Shown: positions 18,180 through 26,858 of the stretch, in pieces
Layout: each line of letters begins with the position of its first letter
Position numbering within the stretch: position 1 is the first letter of the stretch
Assembly: GCA_900541205.1 (NCBI GenBank)
Contig: UQIV01000014.1
Span: 1 to 63,683, forward strand
DNA from: an uncultured Collinsella sp.
GTDB lineage: Bacteria > Actinomycetota > Coriobacteriia > Coriobacteriales > Coriobacteriaceae
DNA: 63,683 nt
Direction of reading: 5' to 3'
Made by a program: the position numbers and the translations under genes
Notes under the pieces: generated by a model
What the model saw: only the letters and a program-made list of their open reading frames with translations
What the model was told of the DNA's origin: nothing
Databases searched by the model: none

Positions 18180-19265
18180 ATGCACATTCCAGATAATTAT
18201 CTGTCCCCGCAGACCGATGCCGTTATGGCGGTGGCGATGGTTCCCGTGTGGGTTCACTGCATCAAGAAGGTGCGCGCCACGCTCGATCGCGAGCACATGG
18301 CCTTCCTGGGCATCTGCGCTGCGTTCTCCTTTTTGCTCATGATGTTCAACGTGCCGCTGCCCGGCGGCACCACGGGTCACGCCGTCGGCGGCGCACTCAT
18401 CGCGCTGCTGCTGGGCCCCGAGGCCGCGGCTATCGCTGTCTCGGTCGCGCTGGCGCTGCAGGCGCTGCTGTTTGGCGACGGCGGCATCCTGTCCTTTGGC
18501 GCCAACTGCTTTAACATGGCCTTCGTGCTGCCGTTTGTTGCCGCCATGGTATTCCGCGCGCTCAACAGCCGCCTGCACGACAAGAGCTGGGGTACTTCGG
18601 TTTCTGCCATCGTGAGCGGCTGGGTTGGCTTGTGCGTGGCTGCCCTTTGCGCTGCCATCGAGTTTGGCATTCAGCCGATGCTCTTCACCAACGCCTCTGG
18701 TGCCCCACTGTACTGCCCCTTCCCGCTGTCTGTTTCCATTCCGGCCATGTTGATCCCGCATATGCTGGTTGCCGGCGTGGTCGAGGGCGTGGCGACGGCC
18801 GCCATCTACGGTTTCATTAAGAAGACGGCGCCGAGCTTTATCGTCGGGCCCGAGGCCGTCGATGGCCAGCTTGCTGCCGAGGGCACTGCTGCCAAGAAGA
18901 CCTCGCTGGTCCCCACGCTCATCCTGGTCGCCGTGCTTGTCGTGGCCACGCCGCTGGGCCTGCTTGCCACGGGTGACGCCTGGGGCGAGTGGGACGCCGA
19001 GGGCGCTGCGACTGCCGTTCAGGAGGCTGGCGATGACAGCCTGCAGGCTTCGGTCGGCCTCGATGCCCCGACCTTTGCCGATACTCTGCCCACGGGCGAT
19101 TATCTGCAGGCCTTTTCCGAGGAGCAGGGTCTTGACTTTGCCGGCCAGGCTGCCATGTATATCCTTTCGGGCGTGATTGGCGTTGCGGTGCTCACCATCG
19201 CATTCCGCTTAATCTCGCTGACGGTCAAGGAAAGCGGTGCTCATGGCAATGGCCGAGCTGCCTAG
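18180..19265 (+). CDS. ECF nickel/cobalt importer substrate-binding membrane component (NikMN/CbiM type)
   Basis: A 361-aa polytopic protein. It begins MHIPDNYLSPQTDA; the conserved N-terminal His-2 of CbiM/NikM (M-H-I-P) is part of the metal site. Core helices include GGTTGHAVGGALIALLLGPE and a GDGGILSFGANCFNMAFVLP segment typical of CbiM. After ~residue 235 comes a further section with two helices and a periplasmic loop (LVPTLILVAVLVVATPLGLL ... GVIGVAVLTIAFRLI), which looks like a fused NikN/CbiN. The upstream NikR-type operator favours nickel over cobalt, but the family alone cannot decide. It overlaps the next gene, so the three form an operon. Confidence 0.88.
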   Translation: MHIPDNYLSPQTDAVMAVAMVPVWVHCIKKVRATLDREHMAFLGICAAFSFLLMMFNVPLPGGTTGHAVGGALIALLLGPEAAAIAVSVALALQALLFGDGGILSFGANCFNMAFVLPFVAAMVFRALNSRLHDKSWGTSVSAIVSGWVGLCVAALCAAIEFGIQPMLFTNASGAPLYCPFPLSVSIPAMLIPHMLVAGVVEGVATAAIYGFIKKTAPSFIVGPEAVDGQLAAEGTAAKKTSLVPTLILVAVLVVATPLGLLATGDAWGEWDAEGAATAVQEAGDDSLQASVGLDAPTFADTLPTGDYLQAFSEEQGLDFAGQAAMYILSGVIGVAVLTIAFRLISLTVKESGAHGNGRAA

Positions 19266-20079
19266 CTGGCTTGCGGCCGAGGAGCGGTACGAGCCCACGG
19301 GTGCTCGTCATCGCGTGATGCAAAAGAACGTCCTGCACCTGGCGAGCCTGCTTGAGCGGGTTCGCCTGGGTGGAGGCGCACACGAGGGCGGGTCGATGGT
19401 CGACCGCGCCCTTTCTTGCGTTTCGGCTCCGGTGCGTCTGGTGGGGATGTTCGCTTGCGTCCTTTGCGTGTGTCTGACGCAGAGCCCGCTGTACCTCATG
19501 TTGATGGCGGCTATCGCGCTGGTGCTCGTTGCCGTGCGCCCTGTACGCGGGCTGCGCGCGACCTTCGTGCCGGCGTTGGCTGCCGCGGGGTTTGCCGTGG
19601 TTCTGGCGCTGCCTGCCCTGCTGCTGGGCGCTTCCGCTACGGGCGCCATGCTCAAAATTGCGCTCAAGACGTTCATTAACGTGTCACTCGTGCTGGGTGT
19701 TTCGTGGACGCTCACCTGGAACCGCATGTCGGCGGCGCTCAAGACGCTACATCTGCCCGACGAGGTCATCTTTACGTTTGATATGGCGCTCAAGCACATC
19801 GAGGTGCTGGGCCGCACGGCGCACGATCTGACCGAATCGGTCATGCTGCGCAGTGTGGGTCGCGCGCCTGAGGGGTTTTCGCGCACCGACTCGGTCGCGG
19901 GTATCATGGGCATGACGTTTATCAAGGCGATGGAATGCAGTCGTGCGATGGACGAGGCCATGCTCTGCCGCGGCTTTGCCGGTGCGTATCCGGCGCCCGC
20001 GCGGGGCGGATTTGGCTGGCGCGATGCGGTCTATGCGGCCGGCGTGGCGCTGCTGGCAGTGTTGTGCGCCGTGCTGTAG
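19237..20079 (+). CDS. ECF transporter transmembrane component (CbiQ/NikQ)
   Basis: The energy-coupling T component that links the metal-binding protein to its ATPase. It has about five hydrophobic helices (LVGMFACVLCVCLTQSPLYL, PALAAAGFAVVLALPALLLG) and the two Ala-Arg-Gly-like coupling motifs near the C-terminus, recognisable around AMLCRGFAGAYP. The start is ambiguous: GTG at 19237 has AAGGA 5 bases upstream, while ATG at 19243 would be 6 bases further. Either overlaps the preceding gene by 20-30 bp, indicating translational coupling. Confidence 0.85.
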   Translation: MLMAMAELPSWLAAEERYEPTGARHRVMQKNVLHLASLLERVRLGGGAHEGGSMVDRALSCVSAPVRLVGMFACVLCVCLTQSPLYLMLMAAIALVLVAVRPVRGLRATFVPALAAAGFAVVLALPALLLGASATGAMLKIALKTFINVSLVLGVSWTLTWNRMSAALKTLHLPDEVIFTFDMALKHIEVLGRTAHDLTESVMLRSVGRAPEGFSRTDSVAGIMGMTFIKAMECSRAMDEAMLCRGFAGAYPAPARGGFGWRDAVYAAGVALLAVLCAVL

Positions 20080-20125
20080 GCGCTGCTGGCTCTGGCTGGG
20101 GATGCAAATAGGGAAGGGCGACGTT

Positions 20126-20896
20126 TTGACGATCGATATGAATAGTGCGGCGGGCACGAACGGTGTGGGCGGCGCCGAGGACACGCCGCTTATTGAGTTG
20201 CGCGACGTGGTGTTTTCCTATACGGGCCATACAGTTGTCGATGGCGTGTCGCTGCAGGTCGATCGTGGTGAACTCGTTGCCCTGCTCGGTCCCAACGGCT
20301 GCGGTAAGACGACGATTATGCGCCTTATTAACGGCCTTGAACTCGCGGACGCAGGGGCATACCTGTTTGACGGGCACGTAATCGATGCGGCGTTTCTAAA
20401 AGATTCCGCGGCCGCTCAGCGTTTTCATCAGCGCGTGGGTTTTGTGTTCCAGAATGCCGACGCCCAGCTGTTCTGCGCTACGGTGGGCGAGGAAGTTGCT
20501 TTTGGTCCCGCGCAGATGGGGCTGCCGGCAGACGAGCTCGATCGTCGCGTGCACGATGCCATGAAACTGTTCCAGGTTGCCGACCTTGCCGACGCCTCTC
20601 CCTACCAGCTCTCGGGCGGGCAAAAGAAGCGCGTGGCGCTGGCTGCCATCGTGTCGATGAACCCTGATATCTTGGTCCTTGACGAGCCCACCAACGGACT
20701 CGACGAGGATTCATGTGACATCGTGGTCAACTTTTTACTTGCATACGTTGCGGCGGGCAAGACGGTCATGATGAGCACGCATCACCAGGATTTGGTGCGA
20801 CGCCTGGGCGCCCGTGCAATCTATATCGATCGATATCACCATGTGGTCGAGGCGCCTTCGTCGTCGTATGGAACCGAAAGCGGTGCTACGGACTAG
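20126..20896 (+). CDS. ECF transporter ATPase (CbiO/NikO)
   Basis: The nucleotide-binding subunit of the nickel/cobalt importer. Walker A is GPNGCGKTTI, Q-loop FQNADAQLF, signature LSGGQKKRVALAA, Walker B ILVLDEPTNGLD, and a His switch MSTHHQDL. Three starts are possible: ATG 20102, TTG 20126 and ATG 20138. I chose TTG 20126 because GGAAGGG lies 7 bases upstream; ATG 20102 has poor spacing. It follows the CbiQ-like gene by 46 bp. No terminator with a clear T-run follows. Confidence 0.9.
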   Translation: MTIDMNSAAGTNGVGGAEDTPLIELRDVVFSYTGHTVVDGVSLQVDRGELVALLGPNGCGKTTIMRLINGLELADAGAYLFDGHVIDAAFLKDSAAAQRFHQRVGFVFQNADAQLFCATVGEEVAFGPAQMGLPADELDRRVHDAMKLFQVADLADASPYQLSGGQKKRVALAAIVSMNPDILVLDEPTNGLDEDSCDIVVNFLLAYVAAGKTVMMSTHHQDLVRRLGARAIYIDRYHHVVEAPSSSYGTESGATD

Positions 20897-20974
20897 TTGC
20901 TGCGTAGAGCGTGCGTAGCCACCCGCGCGGCTTTGCCGTGATGGTATAGTTATCCAGGTTTTATGGGGGTGGCT

Positions 20975-21823
20975 ATGCCAAGCTGGAACATTCATATCGC
21001 TCAGACGGAGCGTTTGCTGGAGCGCACCGGTGCGCTTGCCAATAGCGTGTGCGACCGCAATGCCTTTTTGTTTGGCTGCGTGGTTCCGGATATCTTCGTG
21101 GGCTACATGGTTCCCGGCATCGCCGATCCCATCCCGTACCGCATTACGCACTTTGCCAAGCCTGAGCCCATCCCAAAGCCTCGTGAGCATGAGTTCTGGG
21201 ATACCTATGTGGCACCGTTGCTTAAAAGTTCGCCCACTGGTGCGCCAGCCGCGGCGACCTCGATTATCGAGGAGCGCGAGCGACTGAATCGCGTGCACTA
21301 TCCCCAGCGCTACAGGGATGCTGAGCCGGTTGTCGGTCCCGGCGCTCGTGAGTTCTCGCTTGCGTCCGAGGACGTGGCGCAGTCGTTGCTCGATTTGACA
21401 CTGGGTGTCTGGTCCCATCTGGTGGCCGATACCGTATGGAATACGCGCGTGAATCAGTACCTGGAGGCGCACGGCGGCAAGCCGTGCGAGGAGTTCCGCA
21501 TTAAAAAGCAAGGCGACTTTGACTGGTTCGGCAAGACGCTCGGCATTGTTTCGATTCCGCGCGCGACCGATCGCCTGTATACTGCGGCGACGCGTTTTGG
21601 GCAGTATCCCATCCATAAGGAGTATGTGCTCAAGACCATCGGCGTTATGCACGAGATCGTGCGCGAAAACCCCGGTGAGCCCGACCATCCGCCATACCGC
21701 CTGCTGACCGAGGAGTTCTTCGACGCGACGTTTACCGAGGTGATCGAGCTGACCGAGGCGGGCTTTGCGGCTCGCGTTGCCGCTTCTGACGTCCCCGCAG
21801 TCCCTCTGATCGCTAGCTGCTAG
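20975..21823 (+). CDS. Zinc-dependent phospholipase C-like protein
   Basis: A 282-aa protein matching the bacterial 'zinc dependent phospholipase C' superfamily (as in alpha-toxin and S1/P1 nuclease folds). Conserved features are an N-terminal W-x-I-H segment (MPSWNIHIAQTERLL), FLFGCVVPDIFVGY with Asp, and LDLTLGVWSHLVADTVWNTR with the H...D ligand pair. There is no signal peptide, so it is probably cytoplasmic, as in many Coriobacteria and Clostridia relatives of unknown substrate. The ATG at 20975 follows GGGGGTGG; an in-frame ATG at 20963 is an alternative. A TATAGT -10-like box lies just upstream (20945-20950). Confidence 0.75.
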   Translation: MPSWNIHIAQTERLLERTGALANSVCDRNAFLFGCVVPDIFVGYMVPGIADPIPYRITHFAKPEPIPKPREHEFWDTYVAPLLKSSPTGAPAAATSIIEERERLNRVHYPQRYRDAEPVVGPGAREFSLASEDVAQSLLDLTLGVWSHLVADTVWNTRVNQYLEAHGGKPCEEFRIKKQGDFDWFGKTLGIVSIPRATDRLYTAATRFGQYPIHKEYVLKTIGVMHEIVRENPGEPDHPPYRLLTEEFFDATFTEVIELTEAGFAARVAASDVPAVPLIASC

Positions 21824-21960
21824 CCGGCCGGCTTGACGGTGAACAGTTCACCCCAATTGACCAACGGCTCCCCTCGCAGGGCGTTTTCGGTGGTACGCTC
21901 GGCATTGGAGAGGCTTGCGACTGAACGCAAATCGATGAAGCGGCATATGAATAAGGTCTT

Positions 21961-21998
21961 AAAAAAGGGCCCGGAAGGCAATGCCTTCCGGGCCCTTT
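21961..21998 (-). terminator. Terminator of pyruvate kinase (also usable from the + side)
   Basis: A perfect 14-bp stem GGGCCCGGAAGGCA/TGCCTTCCGGGCCC is followed on the minus strand by six T, and on the plus strand by TTTGC. It serves pyk chiefly and may also stop the convergent phospholipase-like gene. Confidence 0.92.
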
Positions 21999-22026
21999 GC
22001 AATGCAAATTTGCTTGCAAGTACGAT

Positions 22027-23487
22027 TTAGCGCACCTGAGCGACGTAAGCGACGTTGGTCGAGGAGACCTTGTCCTCGAGCTGGACGCTCATGCGGGGAT
22101 CGCCGGCGGTAGCGACGGTCAGGTCGCCGGCCTCGACGTAGCCGAGCTCCTTAGCGGTCTCGATCGCCTTGACGATCGTGCCGTTGACGGTGCCCTGGGT
22201 AATCTCGGCCTGGTGCGGGATAACGCCCCAGTACATAATCATCTGCTGGACGGCCCACTCGTGGCGGGAGAACGCGCAGATCGGCATGTTGGGACGGAAG
22301 TGCGAGATCAGGCGAGCGGTACGACCGGTGGTCGTCGGCACGGTGATGCACTTGGCGCCAACAGTGGTAGCCATGTTCACAGCGGACATACCCACAACGT
22401 TGTTGACGACGCGGGTACCGTGAGCATCGGCCGGAACCTCGAGTGGAGCGTGAGCCGGGAGGTACTTCTCGGTCTCGAGAGCGATGCTGGCCTGCATCTT
22501 GACGGCCTCAACCGGGTATTTACCGGCAGCGGACTCGCCGGACAGCATGACGGCGTCGGTGCCGTCGTAGATGGCGTTAGCAACGTCGGCAACCTCGGCG
22601 CGCGTCGGGCGCGGGTTCTGCTGCATGGAGTCGAGCATCTGCGTAGCGGTGATAACGGGCTTGTAGGCCGCGTTGCACTTGGCGATGATCTCCTTCTGGA
22701 TGTGCGGAACGAGCTCGGGCTTGATCTCGATGCCCAGGTCGCCACGGGCGACCATGATGCCATCGGAAGCCTCGAGGATCTCGTCGAAGTTCTCGACGCC
22801 CAGGGCGCACTCGATCTTCGGGAAGATCGTCACGTGCTCGCCGCCGTTCTCGCGGCAAAGCTCGCGGATGCCGCGGACGGACTCGCCGTCACGGATGAAG
22901 GAAGCGGCGATGTAGTCGATGTTCTCGGTCAGGCCAAAGAGGATGTCCTGACGATCGCGCTCGGTGATAGCGGGCAACGAGATGTTGACGTTGGGCATGT
23001 TGACGCCCTTGCGCTCGCCGATCAGGCCGTCGTTCTTGACGACGCAGGTCATGTCCTGGCCGTCGACGGACTCGACCTCGAGGGCGACCAGGCCGTCGTC
23101 GATCAGGATAAGGGAGCCCTTCTCGACCTCGGAGGGCAGAGCCAGGTAGTCGAGGGAGATGTGCTCAGAGGTGCCGTGGAAATCCTCGGACGTGGGCTGA
23201 GCGGTGACGACGATCTTGTCGCCGGTCTTGACGGCAACCTTCTTGCCATCGACCAGAAGGCCGGTGCGGACCTCGGGGCCCTTGGTGTCGAGCAGGATGC
23301 CGACGGGCAGACCGAGCTCCTTGGAAATACGACGGACGCGCTCGATGCGACCGTGGTGCTCGTCGTAGGATCCGTGCGAGAAGTTAAAACGGGCGACGTT
23401 CATGCCCGCCTTGATCATCTCGCGGATGGTCTCGTCGCTATCGCAGGCGGGACCCATGGTGCATACAATCTTGGTGCGCTTGTACAT
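22027..23487 (-). CDS. pyk: Pyruvate kinase
   Basis: Makes pyruvate and ATP from phosphoenolpyruvate in glycolysis. The 486-aa protein starts TKIVCTMGPACDSDETI, followed by NFSHGSYDEH, DTKGPEVRTG, the catalytic-site segment IFPKIECALGVENFDEI (catalytic Lys), the Mg site MVARGDLGIE, and the helix TRAEVADVANAIYDGTDAVM with MLSGESAAGKYP. It has the C-terminal regulatory domain but no extra PEP-utilising domain. GGAGGTC lies about 7 bases before the ATG. A -10 TATAAT (complement of 23551-23556) fits a promoter. Confidence 0.97.
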   Translation of the reverse strand: MYKRTKIVCTMGPACDSDETIREMIKAGMNVARFNFSHGSYDEHHGRIERVRRISKELGLPVGILLDTKGPEVRTGLLVDGKKVAVKTGDKIVVTAQPTSEDFHGTSEHISLDYLALPSEVEKGSLILIDDGLVALEVESVDGQDMTCVVKNDGLIGERKGVNMPNVNISLPAITERDRQDILFGLTENIDYIAASFIRDGESVRGIRELCRENGGEHVTIFPKIECALGVENFDEILEASDGIMVARGDLGIEIKPELVPHIQKEIIAKCNAAYKPVITATQMLDSMQQNPRPTRAEVADVANAIYDGTDAVMLSGESAAGKYPVEAVKMQASIALETEKYLPAHAPLEVPADAHGTRVVNNVVGMSAVNMATTVGAKCITVPTTTGRTARLISHFRPNMPICAFSRHEWAVQQMIMYWGVIPHQAEITQGTVNGTIVKAIETAKELGYVEAGDLTVATAGDPRMSVQLEDKVSSTNVAYVAQVR

Positions 23488-23550
23488 TCAGACCTCCATC
23501 TGACATCGTCTTGCGCTGATAGATAAACCATAAGAAATAAAACTGAGATG

Positions 23551-23556
23551 ATTATA
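23551..23556 (-). promoter_or_regulatory. -10 box of the probable pyk promoter
   Basis: Perfect TATAAT on the minus strand, about 65 bases upstream of the pyk ATG in AT-rich sequence. No good -35 is seen at 17 bp; a weak TTGGGG-like box lies slightly further up. Confidence 0.5.
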
Positions 23557-23764
23557 ACGAAATGCCGACCGAATACCCCAAAAAATCGACCGTATGCCGA
23601 ATTAGAAGTTCATTTTTTGCGAAAAAACGGTATATGAAAAGTCTTTACCAACCGTTCTGACCGCTGCTATCTGGGCGATATTTCAGTTTGACGATGCGCT
23701 GATGAAAAAACGTTTTATCAATATTGAGCATCACACGGTCTGCATCGTTGCACTCGAGCCGTGT

Positions 23765-23810
23765 TTCCAATTGGAATGTTTTGGCTAGACGCGCTGCTTT
23801 GGGGTACCAT
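23765..23810 (+). promoter_or_regulatory. Putative promoter and palindrome upstream of the P-type ATPase
   Basis: TTGGCT (23781-23786), an 18-bp spacer and TACCAT (23805-23810) could form the promoter. A perfect 12-bp palindrome TTCCAATTGGAA (23765-23776) lies just upstream and is a candidate operator. The remainder of the 440-bp gap 23488-23928 is AT-rich on its left half and shows no gene. Confidence 0.4.
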
Positions 23811-23864
23811 AGCTCCACTATCAACTGCCGCTCAGCACGGCAGCCTTGATGAGCCCTTGCCCTT

Positions 23865-23918
23865 CTCCTGGGAATTATGATCGGGCATCAATCTGCTGAG
23901 TGGCCCGAATCCCAGGAG
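23865..23918 (+). promoter_or_regulatory. 5' leader hairpin sequestering the ATPase ribosome binding site
   Basis: CTCCTGGGA (23865-23873) is perfectly complementary to TCCCAGGAG (23910-23918), which contains most of the AGGAGG ribosome binding site of the ATPase. Inside, TCGGGC (23881-23886) pairs with GCCCGA (23903-23908), giving a two-part stem-loop. Upstream, TGCCG/CGGCA (about 23825-23843) forms a further hairpin flanked by ATCAA/TTGAT. This could be a metal- or temperature-responsive translational switch. I looked for the yybP-ykoY (Mn2+) aptamer because it often controls such ATPases, but its GGGGAGUAG core is absent. Confidence 0.6.
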
Positions 23919-23928
23919 GGGACTCTAT

Positions 23929-26610
23929 ATGCAAAAGGAATACCTGTCCGCCGCGGCGGAGGTGCTCAGCGACCAGGGCGTCGATGAGAACCTCGGCCTG
24001 AGCAACGACGAGGCGTCGTCGCGCCTCGCCAAGACAGGCCCTAACAAGCTCGAGGAAGCCGAGAAGACCCCGTTGTGGAAGCGCTTCTTTGAGCAGATGG
24101 CCGACCCCATGGTCATCATGCTGATCGTTGCCGCCGTCATCAGCGCGCTCACGGGCATGGTCAAGGGCGAGGCGGACTTTGCCGATGTCGCCATCATCAT
24201 GTTCGTCGTTATCGTCAACTCGGTGCTGGGCGTGGTCCAGGAGGCTAAAAGCGAGGAGGCCCTCGAGGCCCTGCAGGAGATGAGCGCGGCGCAGTCCAAG
24301 GTGCTGCGCGACGGCAAGCTCGTGCACCTGCCGAGCGCCGAGCTCGTGCCCGGCGATGTGATCATGCTCGAGGCGGGCGACTCCGTCCCGGCCGACTGCC
24401 GTGTGCTCGAGAGCGCCACGATGAAGATCGAGGAGGCCGCCCTTACCGGCGAGTCCGTGCCCGTCGAGAAGCATGCCAACGTCATTGAGCTCGCCGCCGG
24501 CACTGACGACGTGCCGCTCGGCGACCGCAAGAACATGTGCTACATGGGTTCCACCGTGGTATACGGCCGCGGTCGCGCCGTCGTGGTCGGCACCGGTATG
24601 AACACCGAGATGGGCAAGATCGCCGGCGCCCTGGCCGAGGCCAAGGAAGAGCTCACGCCGCTGCAGGTGAAGCTTGCCGAGCTCAGCCGCATCCTCACCA
24701 TCATGGTTATCGTCATCTGCGTCGTCATCTTTGGCGTCGACATCATCCGCCACGGCGTGGGCAACGTCCTCACTGACCCGACAGCCTTGCTCGATACCTT
24801 TATGGTTGCCGTCTCGCTCGCCGTCGCTGCCATCCCCGAGGGCCTGGTCGCCGTCGTGACCATCGTGCTGTCGCTTGGCGTGACCAAGATGGCCAAGCGC
24901 CAGGCAATCATCCGCAAGCTCTCTGCCGTCGAGACTCTCGGCTGCACGCAGACCATCTGCTCCGACAAGACCGGTACCCTTACCCAAAACAAGATGACCG
25001 TCGTCAAGCACGAGCTCGCCGCGCCCAAGGAGAAGTTCCTGGCAGGTATGGCGCTGTGCTCCGACGCCCAGTGGGACGAGGAGCTGGGCGAGGCCGTGGG
25101 TGAGCCGACCGAGTGTGCGCTCGTCAATGACGCCGGCAAGGCGGGCCTCACTGGCCTGACTGCCGAGCATCCGCGCGTGGGCGAGGCCCCGTTCGACTCT
25201 GGCCGCAAGATGATGTCCGTGGTCGTCGAGACCCTGGACGGCGAGTATGAGCAGTACACCAAGGGCGCGCCCGACGTGGTGATCGGCCTGTGCACCCATA
25301 TCTACGAGGGCGACAAGGTCGTTCCGCTGACCGAGGAACGTCGCGCCGAGCTCGTGGCCGCCAACAAGGCCATGGCCGACGAGGCCCTGCGCGTGCTGGC
25401 GCTGGCAAGCCGCACCTACACCGAGGTCCCGGCCGATTGCAGCCCCGCCGCGCTCGAGCATGACCTGGTCTTCTGCGGCCTGTCCGGCATGATTGACCCG
25501 GTCCGCCCCGAGGTCGCCGACGCCATCCGCGAGGCGCACGACGCCGGTATCCGCACCGTCATGATCACGGGCGACCACATCGACACCGCCGTGGCCATCG
25601 CCAAGCAGCTGGGCATCGTCACCGATCGCGGCCAGGCAATCACGGGCGCCGACCTCGACCGCATGAGCGACGAGGAGCTCGACGCGCACATCGAGGACTA
25701 CGGCGTGTACGCCCGCGTCCAGCCCGAGCATAAGACCCGCATCGTCGAGGCCTGGAAGTCGCGCGACCAGATCGTGGCCATGACGGGCGATGGCGTCAAC
25801 GACGCCCCGTCCATCAAGCGTGCTGACATCGGCGTGGGCATGGGCATCACCGGTACCGACGTCACCAAGAACGTTGCCGACATGGTGCTTGCCGACGACA
25901 ACTTCGCTACCATCATCGGTGCTTGCGAAGAGGGTCGCCGCATCTACGACAACATCCGCAAGGTCATCCAGTTCCTGCTTTCGGCCAACCTTGCCGAGGT
26001 CTTCTCGGTGTTTATCGCCACGCTCATCGGCTTTACCATCTTCCAGCCGGTGCAGCTGCTGTGGGTGAACCTGGTCACCGACTGTTTCCCCGCGCTCGCG
26101 CTGGGCATGGAGGATGCCGAGGGCAACATCATGAAGCGCAAGCCGCGCAACGCCAAGGACGGCGTCTTTGCCGGCAATATGGGCCTGGACTGCGTGGTCC
26201 AGGGTCTGATCATCACCGTGCTGGTGCTGGCGAGCTTCTTTGTGGGCGTGTACTTTGACATGGGCTACATCCACATCGCCGATATGATCGCCGGCAATGC
26301 CGACGAGGAAGGCGTGATGATGGCGTTCATCACGCTCAACATGGTCGAGATTTTCCACTGCTTCAATATGCGCAGCCGTCGTGCGTCGCTGTTCACCATG
26401 AAGAAGCAGAACAAGTGGCTGTGGGCTTCCGCCGCGCTGGCACTAGTGCTGACGGTGATCGTGACCGTGCAGCCGACGCTTGCCGAGATGTTCTTTGGTC
26501 CTGTGACGCTTGAGCTCAAGGGCGTTCTTGCCGCGCTGGGCCTGGCCTTCCTAATCATCCCGCTGATGGAGATCTACAAGGCGATCATGCGCGCGGTCGA
26601 GAAAGAGTAA
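23929..26610 (+). CDS. P2-type calcium/cation-transporting ATPase
   Basis: An 893-aa P-type ATPase. The phosphorylation motif is CSDKTGTLTQNKM (Asp near residue 346), the actuator motif TGES (ALTGESVPVEKH), the ion-site helix AAIPEGLVAVVTIVLSLG, and the hinge TGDGVNDAPSIKRADIGVGM. PEGL with the N-terminal 'cation ATPase N' region and about ten membrane helices place it in the P2A (SERCA/PMR1-like) group, exporting Ca2+ and possibly Mn2+. AGGAGG precedes the ATG at 23929. It appears to be a single-gene unit ended by a terminator at 26777. Confidence 0.93.
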   Translation: MQKEYLSAAAEVLSDQGVDENLGLSNDEASSRLAKTGPNKLEEAEKTPLWKRFFEQMADPMVIMLIVAAVISALTGMVKGEADFADVAIIMFVVIVNSVLGVVQEAKSEEALEALQEMSAAQSKVLRDGKLVHLPSAELVPGDVIMLEAGDSVPADCRVLESATMKIEEAALTGESVPVEKHANVIELAAGTDDVPLGDRKNMCYMGSTVVYGRGRAVVVGTGMNTEMGKIAGALAEAKEELTPLQVKLAELSRILTIMVIVICVVIFGVDIIRHGVGNVLTDPTALLDTFMVAVSLAVAAIPEGLVAVVTIVLSLGVTKMAKRQAIIRKLSAVETLGCTQTICSDKTGTLTQNKMTVVKHELAAPKEKFLAGMALCSDAQWDEELGEAVGEPTECALVNDAGKAGLTGLTAEHPRVGEAPFDSGRKMMSVVVETLDGEYEQYTKGAPDVVIGLCTHIYEGDKVVPLTEERRAELVAANKAMADEALRVLALASRTYTEVPADCSPAALEHDLVFCGLSGMIDPVRPEVADAIREAHDAGIRTVMITGDHIDTAVAIAKQLGIVTDRGQAITGADLDRMSDEELDAHIEDYGVYARVQPEHKTRIVEAWKSRDQIVAMTGDGVNDAPSIKRADIGVGMGITGTDVTKNVADMVLADDNFATIIGACEEGRRIYDNIRKVIQFLLSANLAEVFSVFIATLIGFTIFQPVQLLWVNLVTDCFPALALGMEDAEGNIMKRKPRNAKDGVFAGNMGLDCVVQGLIITVLVLASFFVGVYFDMGYIHIADMIAGNADEEGVMMAFITLNMVEIFHCFNMRSRRASLFTMKKQNKWLWASAALALVLTVIVTVQPTLAEMFFGPVTLELKGVLAALGLAFLIIPLMEIYKAIMRAVEKE

Positions 26611-26621
26611 TGTTCCTGTCC

Positions 26622-26716
26622 GGGCCCGACCGCCTGCGGGGTTTCCACGGGCACGTCCTCGCCGCTTTGCGGCTGCGGGATGTGCCCTTAGGAAACCCCT
26701 CCCGGCGGGCGGGCCC
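26622..26716. repeat. 95-bp imperfect inverted repeat between the ATPase gene and rsgA
   Basis: Three successive arms pair: GGGCCCGACCGCC (26622) with GGCGGGCGGGCCC (ends 26716), GGGGTTTCC (26638-26646) with GGAAACCCC (26691-26699), and GGGCAC (26649-26654) with GTGCCC (26682-26687), around a CCGC/GCGG apical stem. It has no T-run, so it is not a simple terminator. Confidence 0.75.
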
Positions 26717-26776
26717 TGCGGTATCCTTGCTGGCTTTTCTCCCGCGCGGATGATAAAGGGCTGAGGGAAAGTTTGT

Positions 26777-26811
26777 GAGCTGGTCGGGCTTTGCCCGGCC
26801 AGCTCTTTTTG
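26777..26811 (+). terminator. Intrinsic terminator of the P-type ATPase gene
   Basis: GAGCTGGTCGGGC-ttt-GCCCGGCCAGCTC followed by TTTTTG. Stem is 13 bp with one wobble. The rsgA start lies ~50 bp downstream; TTTAAAAT after the hairpin could be its -10. Confidence 0.88.
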
Positions 26812-26858
26812 ATTTAAAATACCTGCTCAGTTGTGATTTGTGGTGCTGGGAGGCGCTT

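Noticed and set aside
21997..23526. 509-aa open frame on the plus strand over pyruvate kinase
   Set aside because: Shadow of pyk: low-complexity Asp/Leu/Val-rich translation with no domain and no ribosome binding site.
23800..23928. yybP-ykoY manganese riboswitch before the P2 ATPase
   Set aside because: The gene type and a GATGAG..CCTT-like string fit loosely, but the invariant GGGGAGUAG loop is absent; kept only as an unclassified leader.
23875..26358. 827-aa open frame on the minus strand over the P-type ATPase
   Set aside because: It is a GC-bias shadow of a gene with all P-type ATPase motifs; its His/Asp/Gly-rich translation matches no family.
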